Source: Vibrio ouci
Lineage (GTDB): Bacteria > Pseudomonadota > Gammaproteobacteria > Enterobacterales > Vibrionaceae
Direction: 5' to 3'
Length of the DNA stretch: 64,000 nucleotides
Assembly (NCBI RefSeq): GCF_004551525.1
Contig: NZ_SATR01000015.1
Span: 54,841 to 118,840, forward strand
The notes beneath the pieces were generated by a model. The model was not told the DNA's origin. It searched no databases and saw nothing but the letters and a program-made list of their open reading frames with translations. Positions 1-8,693 of the stretch are shown in pieces. The position numbers were made by a program, and so were the translations under genes. Within the stretch, counting starts at the first letter, position 1; each line of letters begins with the position of its first letter.

Positions 1-289
1 CCTGCGACTGATTAATCGCCTCTAGTTTGCGAAACCCCTCCAATTGAAGCGTATTGGCGACATCGACCAATACATCCATATCTCCTTGCCGCTCAGCAAA
101 AAACGCATTGATTTGGGCAGACTTAATGCTTCTTACAGTATCAAGCTGATTGTATGAACGCTCTGTTAGAGCGGTTTGACTTAACCACACAGAGTTTATG
201 CCGAGGATCACCGCAGGCACCACACCGATAAAAACTAACGCCCCAATTATCAATTGAGAGAGTTTGAGTCGACCTAACCACTGGCCCAT
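1..289 (-). CDS. Methyl-accepting chemotaxis protein, N-terminal fragment (runs off window)
   Basis: The reading frame opens with an ATG preceded by AGGGATAT and runs off the left edge after about 96 codons. It starts MGQWLGRLKLSQLI, followed by one hydrophobic membrane segment (residues about 8-30, ending VVPAVILGI). A periplasmic stretch then contains IKSAQINAFFAERQGDMDVL, typical of the dCache sensor region of bacterial chemoreceptors. The cytoplasmic signalling domain lies outside the window, so the receptor assignment rests on this N-terminal pattern; a Cache-type histidine kinase or cyclase remains possible. No ligand can be named. Confidence 0.7.
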   Translation of the reverse strand, partial: MGQWLGRLKLSQLIIGALVFIGVVPAVILGINSVWLSQTALTERSYNQLDTVRSIKSAQINAFFAERQGDMDVLVDVANTLQLEGFRKLEAINQSQ

Positions 290-822
290 ATATATCCCTA
301 TTGTATTTATTCGAAAAATTGACGCTTCTAACGACAACATTCGGTTTTTTGACGCGAAAAGGGGCGAAATAACCAGAAGTCAAACGTTAACGAGAGCATC
401 AGCGCTATAAAAAAGCAGTGGTCAAGAGAACAATGATTAATGAATGAAAACAACCGTAAGTAAGACTTTGTAACATCTATCAATAACATGACTTGTATAG
501 GCTAATTTACATAGAATTTGAGCGGATAAGAGGTTGTTCAGAAAGGAATAAGCGGATACGTCAATCAATCGATAAGACTGAATTAATAGCGCCAAGCCAA
601 TTAGTATCTAATCTATCAGTTAATCGATTTACCCATTGCCACTCGCCATTCGCTACAGCAAGGTGCTTGGTTGGTATGTAAACCTGATTGTGCAGTGGTC
701 AGTGAGAAGGGTTTGAAACTGTTGAAGGGATAACTCCGGAGCAAACCCTTCATTTATATAGAGATATAAGCAAATAAAAAAGCGGTGCATCGACACCGCT
801 TTGATTAACAACTCACTTCTAA
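290..822. other. 533-bp intergenic region between the receptor gene and glmS
   Basis: No convincing gene is visible. A 62-codon open frame at 493-681 has no good ribosome binding site and no recognisable content. The stretch holds the upstream region of the minus-strand receptor gene, an inverted repeat at 706-751 (10-bp perfect arms GAAGGGTTTG and CAAACCCTTC around a 26-nt loop) and the glmS terminator at its right end. The inverted repeat could belong to a small RNA, but no promoter is clear. Confidence 0.5.
771..800 (-). terminator. Rho-independent terminator of glmS
   Basis: AGCGGTG and CACCGCT pair as a 7-bp stem with a 6-nt loop. On the minus strand the stem is followed by a run of Ts. 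It lies 23 bp beyond the glmS stop codon. Confidence 0.85.
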
Positions 823-2655
823 TTACTCAACGGTGACCGCTTTGGCAAGGTTACGTGGCTGATCGACGTCCGTCCCTTTGATTAAGGCAACATAGTAAGA
901 TAGCAGCTGCATTGGAATCGTGTAGTAGATAGGCGCTGTAATATCGCTGACATGCGGCATAGTAATGATCTTCATCGTTTCATCCGCTTCAAAGCCTGCT
1001 TCTTCATCAGCAAAGACGTACAGTAAACCACCGCGTGCACGTACTTCTTCGATGTTCGACTTAAGCTTCTCTAACAGTTCATTGCTTGGCGCAACAACCA
1101 CAACTGGCATATCCGCATCAATAAGCGCAAGAGGACCATGTTTCAATTCACCCGCCGCGTAGGCTTCAGCGTGAATGTAAGAGATCTCTTTTAGTTTTAG
1201 AGACGCTTCCATCGCGATTGGATAGAACTCACCGCGGCCTAAGAATAGAGTGTGGTGCTTATCAGCAAAATCTTCTGCTAGCGCTTCAATATCCTTTTCA
1301 AATGAAAGTGCGGCATTGATTTGTGCTGGCAGTGCATGTAGCGCTTGTACAATCTCTTTTTCTTTCTCTTTAGAGACGCGGTCTTGCTGCTTACCTAGCG
1401 CGGTAACCAACATCAGCAATGCAGATAGTTGAGTAGTAAAGGCTTTGGTTGATGCCACACCAATCTCGACACCTGCACGAGTCATAAAGGCAAAGTCCGA
1501 CTCACGAACCAGCGAAGAGCCCGCCACGTTACAAATTGTCATTGCCGCCATGTAGCCTTTCTCTTTGGCTAAGCGCAGAGCTGCCAAAGTATCCGCCGTT
1601 TCACCAGACTGAGATAGCGTAATCAACAGACTATTTGGACGAGTAACAAATTTGCGGTAACGGAATTCAGACGCGATTTCGACATCACAGCTAACACCAG
1701 CGATATCTTCAAACCAGTAGCGTGCTGTCATACCGGCATTATAAGAAGTACCACAAGCTACAATCTGAACATGTTCAACTTTGCTTAAGATATCTGCCGC
1801 GTTAACACCGATCGCTTCAGTCACCACAGCGTCATCGCTAATACGACCTTCCATCGTGTTGATCAATGCTGTCGGCTGTTCGTAGATCTCTTTTTGCATG
1901 AAGTGACGGTATTTACCTTTATCACCCGCGTCATGTTCTGCGTTCGACTCAGTAATATCACGCTCAACACGCTCACCTGTCATATCAAATACGGTCACTT
2001 CACGGCGAGTAATTTCTGCCACGTCTCCTTCTTCTAGATACATAAAGCGGCGTGTTACGTTAAGCAGAGCCAGTTGGTCTGAAGCAAGGAAGTTTTCGCC
2101 AACACCGAAACCAATCACAATAGGGCTACCAGAGCGAGCAACGACGATGCGCGAAGGATCTTTACGATCAACAGCGACAGTGCCGTAAGCGCCTTCTAAT
2201 TGCTTAGCGGTTTTTTGTACCGCTTCAACCAGCGACGTAGAAGTGCGGAGTTCCCACTCGACTAGATGGGCAATCACTTCCGTATCCGTTTGAGAGTTAA
2301 ATACGTAACCACGAGATTTTAGTAGTTCACGTAATTCTTGATGGTTTTCAATGATGCCATTGTGCACCACCGCAATATCACCAGACATGTGTGGGTGAGC
2401 ATTCGCTTCTGAAGGTTCACCATGCGTTGCCCAACGTGTATGTGCAATACCAGTCCCACCGACGACACTCGCTTGTTCTACTGCATCAGCCAACTCTTGC
2501 ACTTTACCCAAACGACGTACACGGGTTAAGTTTGATTCACCATCAACAACCGCTACTCCCGCAGAGTCATAGCCGCGGTACTCTAAGCGACGTAGACCTT
2601 CGACCAAAATTTCTGCTACATCACGCTGTGCTACCGCACCAACAATTCCACACAT
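823..2655 (-). CDS. glmS: Glutamine--fructose-6-phosphate aminotransferase (isomerizing)
   Basis: Makes glucosamine-6-phosphate from fructose-6-phosphate and glutamine, the first committed step to UDP-GlcNAc for peptidoglycan and LPS; cytoplasmic. The 610-residue product has the family's usual length. It begins MCGIVG, which exposes the catalytic N-terminal cysteine of the class II glutaminase domain (residues 2-about 220, with [12 protein letters not shown]). Two SIS sugar-isomerase domains follow (about 285-425 and 455-600; [19 protein letters not shown]) and it ends in NLAKAVTVE, the family's typical C-terminus. ATG is preceded by GGAG. It lies 78 bp downstream of a DeoR-type regulator on the same strand, suggesting local control. 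No glmS ribozyme is seen. Confidence 0.98.
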   Translation of the reverse strand: MCGIVGAVAQRDVAEILVEGLRRLEYRGYDSAGVAVVDGESNLTRVRRLGKVQELADAVEQASVVGGTGIAHTRWATHGEPSEANAHPHMSGDIAVVHNGIIENHQELRELLKSRGYVFNSQTDTEVIAHLVEWELRTSTSLVEAVQKTAKQLEGAYGTVAVDRKDPSRIVVARSGSPIVIGFGVGENFLASDQLALLNVTRRFMYLEEGDVAEITRREVTVFDMTGERVERDITESNAEHDAGDKGKYRHFMQKEIYEQPTALINTMEGRISDDAVVTEAIGVNAADILSKVEHVQIVACGTSYNAGMTARYWFEDIAGVSCDVEIASEFRYRKFVTRPNSLLITLSQSGETADTLAALRLAKEKGYMAAMTICNVAGSSLVRESDFAFMTRAGVEIGVASTKAFTTQLSALLMLVTALGKQQDRVSKEKEKEIVQALHALPAQINAALSFEKDIEALAEDFADKHHTLFLGRGEFYPIAMEASLKLKEISYIHAEAYAAGELKHGPLALIDADMPVVVVAPSNELLEKLKSNIEEVRARGGLLYVFADEEAGFEADETMKIITMPHVSDITAPIYYTIPMQLLSYYVALIKGTDVDQPRNLAKAVTVE

Positions 2656-2733
2656 GTTTTACTCCATTTTTTCAATTCCGATTGGCAGCAAGCAAAGGCC
2701 ATATTCGGTAAGTTTTTAAATTCGTTTATTTGT

Positions 2734-3495
2734 TTATGCGCAAATCACTTTAATGCCATGAGATTCGATTTTTTGTTTGTGCTCAGGCGCTAAGTCTTTA
2801 TTTGTAATCAGGATATCGATGGCATCCCACGCTAATTCTAGGTTTGGTATCTTGCGAGCGATCTTTTCTGACTCGACCATCACAATCACTTCACGTGATA
2901 CTTCTGCCATCACCTTGCTTAAGCCAACCAACTCATTAAAGGTTGTGGTGCCTCGATCTAAGTCGACACCATCCGCACCAATAAATAACTGGTCAAAGTC
3001 ATATGATCGTAGAACAGATTCAGCAACTTGCCCTTGAAACGACTCTGAATGCGCATCCCAAGTGCCACCAGTCATCAACAAAGTCGGCTCACTCTCTAAT
3101 TCGTTAAGGGCATTAGCGACATTGAGCGAGTTGGTCATCACCACCAATCCATTCATGCCATCAAGCTGTTTAATCAATGCCCCTGTCGTGCTGCCACTAT
3201 CGATAACAATTCGATTATGTTCACGGATCAATTTGGCAGCAGCTTGAGCCAGTTCATTCTTTCGAATCGAAACATTTTCATTCATTTCATCACTAACCAC
3301 TTCTTTTGGTAGTGCAATAGCACCACCATAACGGCGCAGTAACTGACCATTTTTTTCTAGCGAGGCAAGATCCTTTCTAATCGTGACTTCCGATGTTTCA
3401 AACTGAGCAGATAGCGCTTCAACGCTCACCTCTCCTTTCTCGTTCACTAGATTAGATATTGCGTGTCTTCTTAGCTGAGTGTTTCGTTTCGACAT
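2734..3495 (-). CDS. DeoR/GlpR-family transcriptional regulator upstream of glmS
   Basis: The 253-residue cytoplasmic protein has an N-terminal DeoR winged helix (residues about 6-60; VSVEALSAQFETSEVTIRKD, then LLRRYGGA) and a C-terminal sugar-phosphate-sensing domain (about 75-230; VIDSGSTTGALI, MTNSLNVANAL, LFIGADGVDLDRG). The family binds phosphorylated sugars and usually represses neighbouring sugar genes. Position before glmS suggests it senses an amino-sugar phosphate and controls glmS; that is inference. The start ATG has only a weak ribosome binding site. A perfect 10-bp inverted repeat just upstream is a candidate autoregulatory operator. NagR/AgaR-type function is possible; the effector cannot be read from sequence. 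Confidence 0.88.
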   Translation of the reverse strand: MSKRNTQLRRHAISNLVNEKGEVSVEALSAQFETSEVTIRKDLASLEKNGQLLRRYGGAIALPKEVVSDEMNENVSIRKNELAQAAAKLIREHNRIVIDSGSTTGALIKQLDGMNGLVVMTNSLNVANALNELESEPTLLMTGGTWDAHSESFQGQVAESVLRSYDFDQLFIGADGVDLDRGTTTFNELVGLSKVMAEVSREVIVMVESEKIARKIPNLELAWDAIDILITNKDLAPEHKQKIESHGIKVICA

Positions 3496-3509
3496 TTAAC
3501 TAACACTTT

Positions 3510-3551
3510 AAAGTTTCGAACTGAAAGAAATTATAGTCAAGTCGAAACTTT
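3510..3551. promoter_or_regulatory. Candidate operator of the DeoR-type regulator
   Basis: AAAGTTTCGA (3510-3519) and TCGAAACTTT (3542-3551) are perfect inverted repeats with centres 32 bp apart, about three helical turns. They begin 15 bp upstream of the regulator's start codon, where autoregulation would act. DeoR-family proteins commonly bind spaced half-sites. Assignment is by position only. Confidence 0.5.
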
Positions 3552-3753
3552 TAAGTCCATTTATTTCGATCCAAAAAATTAATAAATAGCGATAAAACCT
3601 TGTCCTAAGACAAATGTTAAGCAGTGATATTGAAATGATTCGGTGGTAGAATTCGCAACCGAAAAGAAAAAAAATTACAGAATTGACCGTTATTTTTTTG
3701 CAACCTAGCGCCTATATCCTAGTTTTGTCACATAAATACGGCACTAAATCCCA

Positions 3754-3783
3754 ATAAGTTGGTCATAAAATGACTAAACTTAT
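3754..3783 (+). promoter_or_regulatory. Upstream stem-loop 1 of pykF
   Basis: ATAAGTT (3754-3760) pairs with AACTTAT (3777-3783), and inside it GTCAT (3762-3766) pairs with ATGAC (3770-3774) around an AAA loop. The sequence resembles the start of stem-loop 2 further downstream (shared ATAAGTTGG and AAAATG.CTAAA), as if one element had been duplicated. Function unknown. Confidence 0.55.
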
Positions 3784-3819
3784 GAAAGACTTTCAGTTCT
3801 GGAGCTAACAACATAACTG

Positions 3820-3862
3820 GCTATTTTTATAAGTTGGCAGGCACAAAATGCCTAAAAATAGC
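3820..3862 (+). promoter_or_regulatory. Upstream stem-loop 2 of pykF
   Basis: GCTATTTTTA (3820-3829) pairs perfectly with TAAAAATAGC (3853-3862), and an inner GGCA/TGCC pairing closes a small loop. It ends 62 nt before the pykF start codon, so it probably lies in the transcript leader. It has no T-run and is not a terminator. Confidence 0.6.
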
Positions 3863-3924
3863 TTTGGCTTCAGACCAATAACCGACTTTCAAATTGTAAC
3901 TATATCGACCGGAGAGTATCTTCC

Positions 3925-5337
3925 ATGAAAAAGACCAAAATCGTATGTACGATTGGCCCTAAAACTGAATCTGTAGAGAAGCTAACTGAACTAGTAAATG
4001 CAGGCATGAACGTAATGCGCCTGAACTTCTCTCACGGTGACTATGTAGAGCACGGCACTCGTATCGCGAACTTCCGTAAAGTTATGGAAGAGTCTGGTAA
4101 GCAACTAGCTATCCTACTAGATACTAAAGGTCCAGAAATCCGCACTATCAAACTAGAGAACGGCGACGACGTTGATCTAGTAGCGGGTCAAGAGTTCACT
4201 TTCACAACTGACACAACTGTTGTAGGTAACAAAGACAAAGTTGCAGTAACGTACGCTGGCTTCGCAGCTGACCTATCTGCTGGTAACACTATCCTTGTTG
4301 ATGACGGCCTAATCGAAATGGAAGTTATCTCAACAACTGACGCTGAAGTTAAGTGTAAAGTACTTAACAACGGTGCTCTTGGTGAAAACAAAGGTGTTAA
4401 CCTACCAGGCGTTTCTGTAAACCTACCTGCACTATCTGAAAAAGATAAGAACGACCTTAAATTTGGTTGTGAGCAAGGCGTTGACTTCGTAGCAGCATCT
4501 TTCATCCGTAAAGCATCTGACGTTCAAGAAATCCGTGAAGTTCTAACTGCAAACGGCGGCGAGAACATCCACATCATCTCTAAGATCGAAAACCAAGAAG
4601 GTGTTGATAACTTCGACGAGATTCTAGATCTGTCTGACGGCATCATGGTTGCTCGTGGTGACCTAGGTGTTGAAATCCCAGCTGAAGAAGTAATCTTCGC
4701 TCAGAAGATGATGATCGAGAAGTGTAACCGTGCACGTAAGATGGTTATCACTGCAACGCAAATGCTTGATTCAATGATCAACAACCCACGTCCTACTCGT
4801 GCGGAAGCGGGCGACGTTGCTAACGCAGTAATGGACGGTACTGACGCGGTAATGCTTTCTGGTGAAACGGCTAAAGGTAAGTACCCAGTTGAAGCGGTAA
4901 CTATCATGGCTCAAATCGCGAACCGTACTGATTCAGCGCTTAAAGCTGAGCTAGGTTCTCGTCTAGACAGCCCACGTCTACGTATCACTGAAGCGGTATG
5001 TAAAGGTGCAGTAGACACAGCTGAAAAACTAGCTGCTCCACTGATTGTTGTTGCAACTGAAGGCGGTAAGTCTGCACGTTCAGTACGTAAGTACTTCCCA
5101 ACTGCGAACATTATCGCTCTAACTACTAACACTAAGACTGCTGCACAGCTAGTTCTTACTAAAGGTGTTACACCAGTTGTTGTTGATTCAATCGAAAGCA
5201 CTGACGCATTCTACGTAGCGGGTAAAGAAATCGCTCTAGAATCTGGCCTTGGTAACAAAGGCGACATCGTAGTAATGGTTTCTGGTGCACTAGTTGCTTC
5301 AGGCACAACAAACACTGCGTCTGTACACGTTCTATAA
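3925..5337 (+). CDS. pykF: Pyruvate kinase, type I
   Basis: Converts phosphoenolpyruvate and ADP to pyruvate and ATP at the end of glycolysis; cytoplasmic homotetramer. At 470 residues it equals the fructose-bisphosphate-activated type I enzyme. Visible signatures are [16 protein letters not shown] at the N-terminus, MRLNFSHG, the active-site block [17 protein letters not shown] and [21 protein letters not shown], and the C-terminal allosteric domain (about 350-470). Codon use is strongly biased, as expected for a highly expressed gene. ATG follows GGAGAG. It is monocistronic, with a strong terminator directly after. Two stem-loops upstream may influence its expression. Confidence 0.98.
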   Translation: MKKTKIVCTIGPKTESVEKLTELVNAGMNVMRLNFSHGDYVEHGTRIANFRKVMEESGKQLAILLDTKGPEIRTIKLENGDDVDLVAGQEFTFTTDTTVVGNKDKVAVTYAGFAADLSAGNTILVDDGLIEMEVISTTDAEVKCKVLNNGALGENKGVNLPGVSVNLPALSEKDKNDLKFGCEQGVDFVAASFIRKASDVQEIREVLTANGGENIHIISKIENQEGVDNFDEILDLSDGIMVARGDLGVEIPAEEVIFAQKMMIEKCNRARKMVITATQMLDSMINNPRPTRAEAGDVANAVMDGTDAVMLSGETAKGKYPVEAVTIMAQIANRTDSALKAELGSRLDSPRLRITEAVCKGAVDTAEKLAAPLIVVATEGGKSARSVRKYFPTANIIALTTNTKTAAQLVLTKGVTPVVVDSIESTDAFYVAGKEIALESGLGNKGDIVVMVSGALVASGTTNTASVHVL

Positions 5338-5365
5338 TTAATTAGAGTAAATCACTCAATTAAAT

Positions 5366-5391
5366 AAAAAGAGGGCTTATGCCCTCTTTTT
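5366..5391 (+). terminator. Rho-independent terminator of pykF
   Basis: GAGGGC/GCCCTC with flanking A and T runs forms an 11-bp stem and TTAT loop, followed by Ts. It lies 28 bp beyond the pykF stop. Confidence 0.93.
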
Positions 5392-5517
5392 TTGTATTTC
5401 TTTCTTGCTCAGCTATTCAGTACGCTGTATTATCGACACCAACCAACGGTACTGCATACCATTAAATTTATATCGATTTTATATAGCCCATCTCTGTGCG
5501 CAAATGAGGAACGCAAC

Positions 5518-6177
5518 GTGTCAAGTCCAACGTTAACTGACAAAGTATCAAAAATGATCCACCAAGATATTTTGAATGGAGTACTTCTACCAGGTCAAAA
5601 GCTTGTTGTTGCCGACTTAAAGCAAAGATACGCGGTTGGCGCATCACCTATCCGCGAAGCCTTAGTGCAACTTTCTTGGACAAAATACGTTAACCTTGAG
5701 CCACAAAAAGGATGTTGGGTAGCTCCAGTCTCGATTAGCGAACTCACGGACCTGTACGACAGTTTAAGATTCGTCACATCAGTACTGATTAAGCAAGCCA
5801 TTGAAGTAGGTGACGAAAGTTGGGAACTAGACGTACTCACCTCATTCCATAAATTGTCACGTATTAAGCTGTCTAAAGATGACTTTGACTGGACTGAGTG
5901 GGAAGAGCGTCAGCATCAATTCCATGTTGCCTTACTCGAAGGTGCAGTGTCGAAAAACATGCTGAATTTCTTTAGCGATCTTATCAACCAAGTAAAACGC
6001 TACCGTTACTACGCGGTCGTTAATGGCTTAGACAATAGTGCGATTAACTTAGATGAGTACGAGATAATCATGAAGCTAGTGCTGGCAAAGGATGCAGGAC
6101 AAGCAGCAGAGAAATTTGATGCTCACCTCAATCGAACCAAAGAGCAGATCCAGCAGATAATCGAAGCTGCAGCCTAA
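5518..6177 (+). CDS. GntR-family regulator with FCD domain
   Basis: Cytoplasmic transcription factor of 219 residues. An N-terminal GntR winged helix (about 5-70; LLPGQKLVVADLKQRYAV, GASPIREALVQL) is followed by an all-helical FCD ligand-binding domain (about 80-210). I chose the GTG at 5518 because TGAGGA sits 7 bp upstream. An in-frame ATG further left would begin inside the pykF terminator and add residues with no family resemblance. The domain arrangement resembles CsiR/FadR-type regulators of organic-acid use. The ligand and target genes cannot be inferred; it stands alone between two terminators. Confidence 0.85.
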   Translation: MSSPTLTDKVSKMIHQDILNGVLLPGQKLVVADLKQRYAVGASPIREALVQLSWTKYVNLEPQKGCWVAPVSISELTDLYDSLRFVTSVLIKQAIEVGDESWELDVLTSFHKLSRIKLSKDDFDWTEWEERQHQFHVALLEGAVSKNMLNFFSDLINQVKRYRYYAVVNGLDNSAINLDEYEIIMKLVLAKDAGQAAEKFDAHLNRTKEQIQQIIEAAA

Positions 6178-6189
6178 AGTCAGCCAACA

Positions 6190-6216
6190 AAAAATCGAGC
6201 TATAAGCTCGATTTTT
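6190..6216. terminator. Bidirectional terminator between the GntR and YggE-like genes
   Basis: AAAAATCGAGCT and AGCTCGATTTTT form a 12-bp stem with A and T runs on both sides, between convergent genes. Confidence 0.9.
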
Positions 6217-6242
6217 TAGTTTATACAGTGTTCAACTTAGAT

Positions 6243-6938
6243 TTAGTCTAACTTGTAAATCACATCCACTCGGTCACGAATAACAATACTTGAGTCTTGG
6301 TAACTGTTTGACTCTGTTCTCGCATCCATCGCCATAGAACGCATCAAAATTGGCTGACTGCCCGACATGTTGTAGTCGATACGCCACACGCCGTTAATCT
6401 CTTTGCCAAACCCTTTGGCAAGAGACTCCGCTTTACTATTGGCATCTTTAATTGCTTCAAGACGCGCTTGCTGTTGGTATGTCGCCTGATCTTTTACCTT
6501 CAGTTGAATGTTATCAACCTGATTGATCCCTGAGTTCAGTGCCAAGTCTAAATATCGATTAAGATCAGCGAGTTCATCAACTGTCACCGTAATGCTGCGT
6601 GATGCACGATAACCCACTAACTCCGGCTTACCTTTCTTCGGATAGTGATATTGAGGCGTGATGTAAAGGTTAGAGCTAGCGATATCATCGCTTTCCACAC
6701 CTTCGTCACTTAAAGCCTTCAAAAATGCCGTAACACTGCTGTCTACTGATTGCTTCGCTTGCTCAGCGGTCATGGTTGAATCAACCACTTTCACCGAGAA
6801 TTGGGCCATGTCAGGCTTAGCGACAACTTCTCCGTACCCTGTCGTGGCAAGATGTGGGAAATCCGGGCTGGTCGCAAAAGAGGCGAAACTGATCACAGAC
6901 AGCGACAGCGCTGCTGTAACTTTAGAAAACACGTTCAT
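6243..6938 (-). CDS. yggE: SIMPL-domain (DUF541) periplasmic protein, YggE-like
   Basis: A 231-residue protein with a Sec signal peptide (residues 1-about 22, hydrophobic core ALSLSVISFASFA) followed by one SIMPL/DUF541 domain (HLATTGYGEVVAKPDMAQFS at its start, GYRASRSITVTV in the middle). Family members form oligomeric periplasmic or envelope assemblies. E. coli YggE is reported to reduce oxidative stress, but the biochemical role is unclear. Next to argP/argO it occupies the same place as yggE in E. coli, supporting orthology. ATG is preceded by a modest GGTGATGAAG site. Confidence 0.88.
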   Translation of the reverse strand: MNVFSKVTAALSLSVISFASFATSPDFPHLATTGYGEVVAKPDMAQFSVKVVDSTMTAEQAKQSVDSSVTAFLKALSDEGVESDDIASSNLYITPQYHYPKKGKPELVGYRASRSITVTVDELADLNRYLDLALNSGINQVDNIQLKVKDQATYQQQARLEAIKDANSKAESLAKGFGKEINGVWRIDYNMSGSQPILMRSMAMDARTESNSYQDSSIVIRDRVDVIYKLD

Positions 6939-7049
6939 ACTTCATCACCATTTTAAATGCAGTTCTTACATCATAGATAGCGATCAGATTTAGACCATAG
7001 TCCTGATCAAGTTCTGACAAAGAATTAACCTCGAAAAATCGTTGTTACT

Positions 7050-7946
7050 CTATTTGGGCAGCAACTCTTTGGTGTGATTGATGATCGCCTGAGTAATTTC
7101 ACTCAATAACTGAGTCTCAAGATGCCAATGATGCCAATAGATACGAAAGCTCATAAAGAAATCAGGCATCAAATCAACCAACTCACCCGATGCTAGCTCC
7201 CTCTCAATCTGCAATTTAGGGATCAAGCAGTAGGCGCAGCCCATCAGAGCAAGATTAACAAAGGCTTCTGAGCTAGCGACATGGTGATGCGTCACTGCAT
7301 CTGATGAGATATTAAAATGCTTTTTGAGGAAATCTCGATGGAGCTGATCGTACTGATCAAATGAGACGGCAGGCGCATCGAGTAGAGCCTCACGATCAAC
7401 GCCATTTGGGAAATACCTGGCAGCAAACTCCGGATTAGCAACACACACATAATCCATTCGACCTAAGTAATTCGCTTCACAGCCAACCATAGCCTTAGGC
7501 TCCATGCTTAGTGCGCCAATCACTTCGCCATTTTTTAACTTATCTAACGTGCGACCTTCACCGTATACGGCTAAGCTGAGTTCAACCTCTCTCGACTTCA
7601 TCACTGGTGCTAATGCTGGCAGCAACCAAGTCGCCAAACTATCTGCATTGGTTGCGATCGCAGCTCGCTGAACTTTGCCTACTTTATTGCCATCAAATTC
7701 AGGAATAAATTCCGTTTCTAACAATTGTACCTGCTGGTACAAGGCCAGTAGTTTTTGGCCAACGGGTGTCGGTTTGGGCGGCTGTTCTCTGACTAAAACC
7801 GGCTGAGCCAAAAACTTCTCTAGCTGCTTCACTCGTTGCGAAACCGCAGATTGGGATACGAACAAGGCTTCCGCTGCTCGTTCGAAATTACCATAACTCA
7901 CCACAGCTTCTAACGCTTCTATCCAACGATAATCTAAGCCACGCAT
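7050..7946 (-). CDS. argP: LysR-type regulator ArgP (IciA)
   Basis: A 298-residue LysR-family regulator: N-terminal helix-turn-helix (about 3-62; [29 protein letters not shown]) and a periplasmic-binding-like effector domain (about 90-290). ArgP activates the arginine/lysine exporter gene argO, with arginine as co-activator and lysine as antagonist in E. coli. It is transcribed divergently from argO across a 113-bp region containing an LysR-type dyad, the standard arrangement for this pair. The length matches E. coli ArgP (297). The start ATG follows a G-rich site. Confidence 0.93.
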   Translation of the reverse strand: MRGLDYRWIEALEAVVSYGNFERAAEALFVSQSAVSQRVKQLEKFLAQPVLVREQPPKPTPVGQKLLALYQQVQLLETEFIPEFDGNKVGKVQRAAIATNADSLATWLLPALAPVMKSREVELSLAVYGEGRTLDKLKNGEVIGALSMEPKAMVGCEANYLGRMDYVCVANPEFAARYFPNGVDREALLDAPAVSFDQYDQLHRDFLKKHFNISSDAVTHHHVASSEAFVNLALMGCAYCLIPKLQIERELASGELVDLMPDFFMSFRIYWHHWHLETQLLSEITQAIINHTKELLPK

Positions 7947-7968
7947 AACGCCCCCACCAACATTAGAG

Positions 7969-8006
7969 ATACTTATAAAGTATAAATATTATTAAATATA
8001 CTTATA
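7969..8006. promoter_or_regulatory. Candidate ArgP operator between argP and argO
   Basis: ATACTT-ATA-AAGTAT (7969-7983) is a perfect 15-bp dyad with the T-N11-A form of LysR sites. The nonamer ATACTTATA recurs 29 bp further on (7998-8006), giving two half-sites on nearly the same helical face upstream of argO. Confidence 0.55.
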
Positions 8007-8059
8007 CCATGCACTTGCTTATCTTTGTCGCCATTAACAAATAATCTGGAGACTTAGCC

Positions 8060-8686
8060 ATGAATCTTTGGCTTCTACTACAAGGTTTCGGCCTTGGTGC
8101 GAGCATGATCATTCCTATTGGTGCACAAAATGCCTATGTTTTTAATCAAGGCATCAAACGGCAGCATCACTTAACAACCGCAACTATATGCAGTGTGCTC
8201 GACATTGTGTTTATTTCATTAGGTATCTTTGGTGGCGGAGCGTTGCTCGCGCAAAATGACACGCTATTATTATTGGTCACCCTAGGGGGGATAGCATTCC
8301 TGTCCGTATATGGTTTGCTGTCACTAAAAAGTGCTTTCAGTACACAGAAAGATGAAGATGCAATCCAGCACACACAACGAGGAAAAAGAGCCGTCATCCT
8401 TGGTGCGCTGGCTGTTACGGTGCTGAATCCGCATCTTTATCTTGATACCGTGGTGATTCTCGGTTCGATAGGTGGTCAATTCGAAGGTGAAGATCGTATG
8501 GCATTTGCGGTGGGAACTATGCTGGCCTCGCTAGTCTGGTTCTTTGCACTTTCGATAGGGGCGGCAAAACTTGGTCCAGCATTGTCACAACCGCGAGTAA
8601 AGCAAGGAATTGATATCGCCGTTGCCGTTATGATGTTTGCCATTGCTGCCATGTTGGCAAATGAGCTACTTAACCAAATTATCTAG
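8060..8686 (+). CDS. argO: Arginine exporter ArgO (LysE/RhtB family)
   Basis: An inner-membrane amino-acid exporter of 208 residues with about six hydrophobic segments. The family's N-terminal signature GFGLGASMIIPIGAQNAYVF is present, as is the conserved ALAVTVLNPHLYLDTVVILG motif. It ejects arginine (and probably lysine or canavanine) from the cytoplasm. Divergent argP and the intergenic dyad support ArgP-dependent induction. ATG follows CTGGAG. Only 7 bp separate its stop from a YbaK-like gene, so the two are probably cotranscribed. Confidence 0.94.
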   Translation: MNLWLLLQGFGLGASMIIPIGAQNAYVFNQGIKRQHHLTTATICSVLDIVFISLGIFGGGALLAQNDTLLLLVTLGGIAFLSVYGLLSLKSAFSTQKDEDAIQHTQRGKRAVILGALAVTVLNPHLYLDTVVILGSIGGQFEGEDRMAFAVGTMLASLVWFFALSIGAAKLGPALSQPRVKQGIDIAVAVMMFAIAAMLANELLNQII

Positions 8687-8693
8687 GTATCAC

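Larger units (their letters stand above)
3496..3924. other. Divergent control region between the DeoR gene and pykF
   Basis: This 429-bp gene-free stretch contains the DeoR candidate operator near its left end. An A/T-rich middle carries a loose inverted repeat TTCGGT(3639-3644)/ACCGAA(3658-3663). Two stem-loops stand close to pykF (listed separately). A GGAG ribosome binding site precedes the pykF ATG. I could not choose a confident -35/-10 pair for pykF. Confidence 0.6.

Noticed and set aside
493..681. 62-codon open frame in the gap before glmS
   Set aside because: No ribosome binding site, no recognisable motif, and an odd composition; most likely chance.
2391..2711. 106-codon frame antisense to the start of glmS
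   Set aside because: Lies opposite a strongly conserved gene; His- and Leu-rich composition typical of a shadow frame.
2656..2733. glmS ribozyme in the 78-bp leader
   Set aside because: Too short and lacks the ribozyme core; the ribozyme is typical of Gram-positive bacteria.
3631..3643. Possible Cra/FruR site upstream of pykF
   Set aside because: TGAAATGATTCGG resembles a Cra half-palindrome, but the match is too weak to claim.
5392..5517. Longer N-terminus for the GntR regulator
   Set aside because: Would start at the pykF terminator and adds sequence unlike the family; the GTG at 5518 has a good ribosome binding site.
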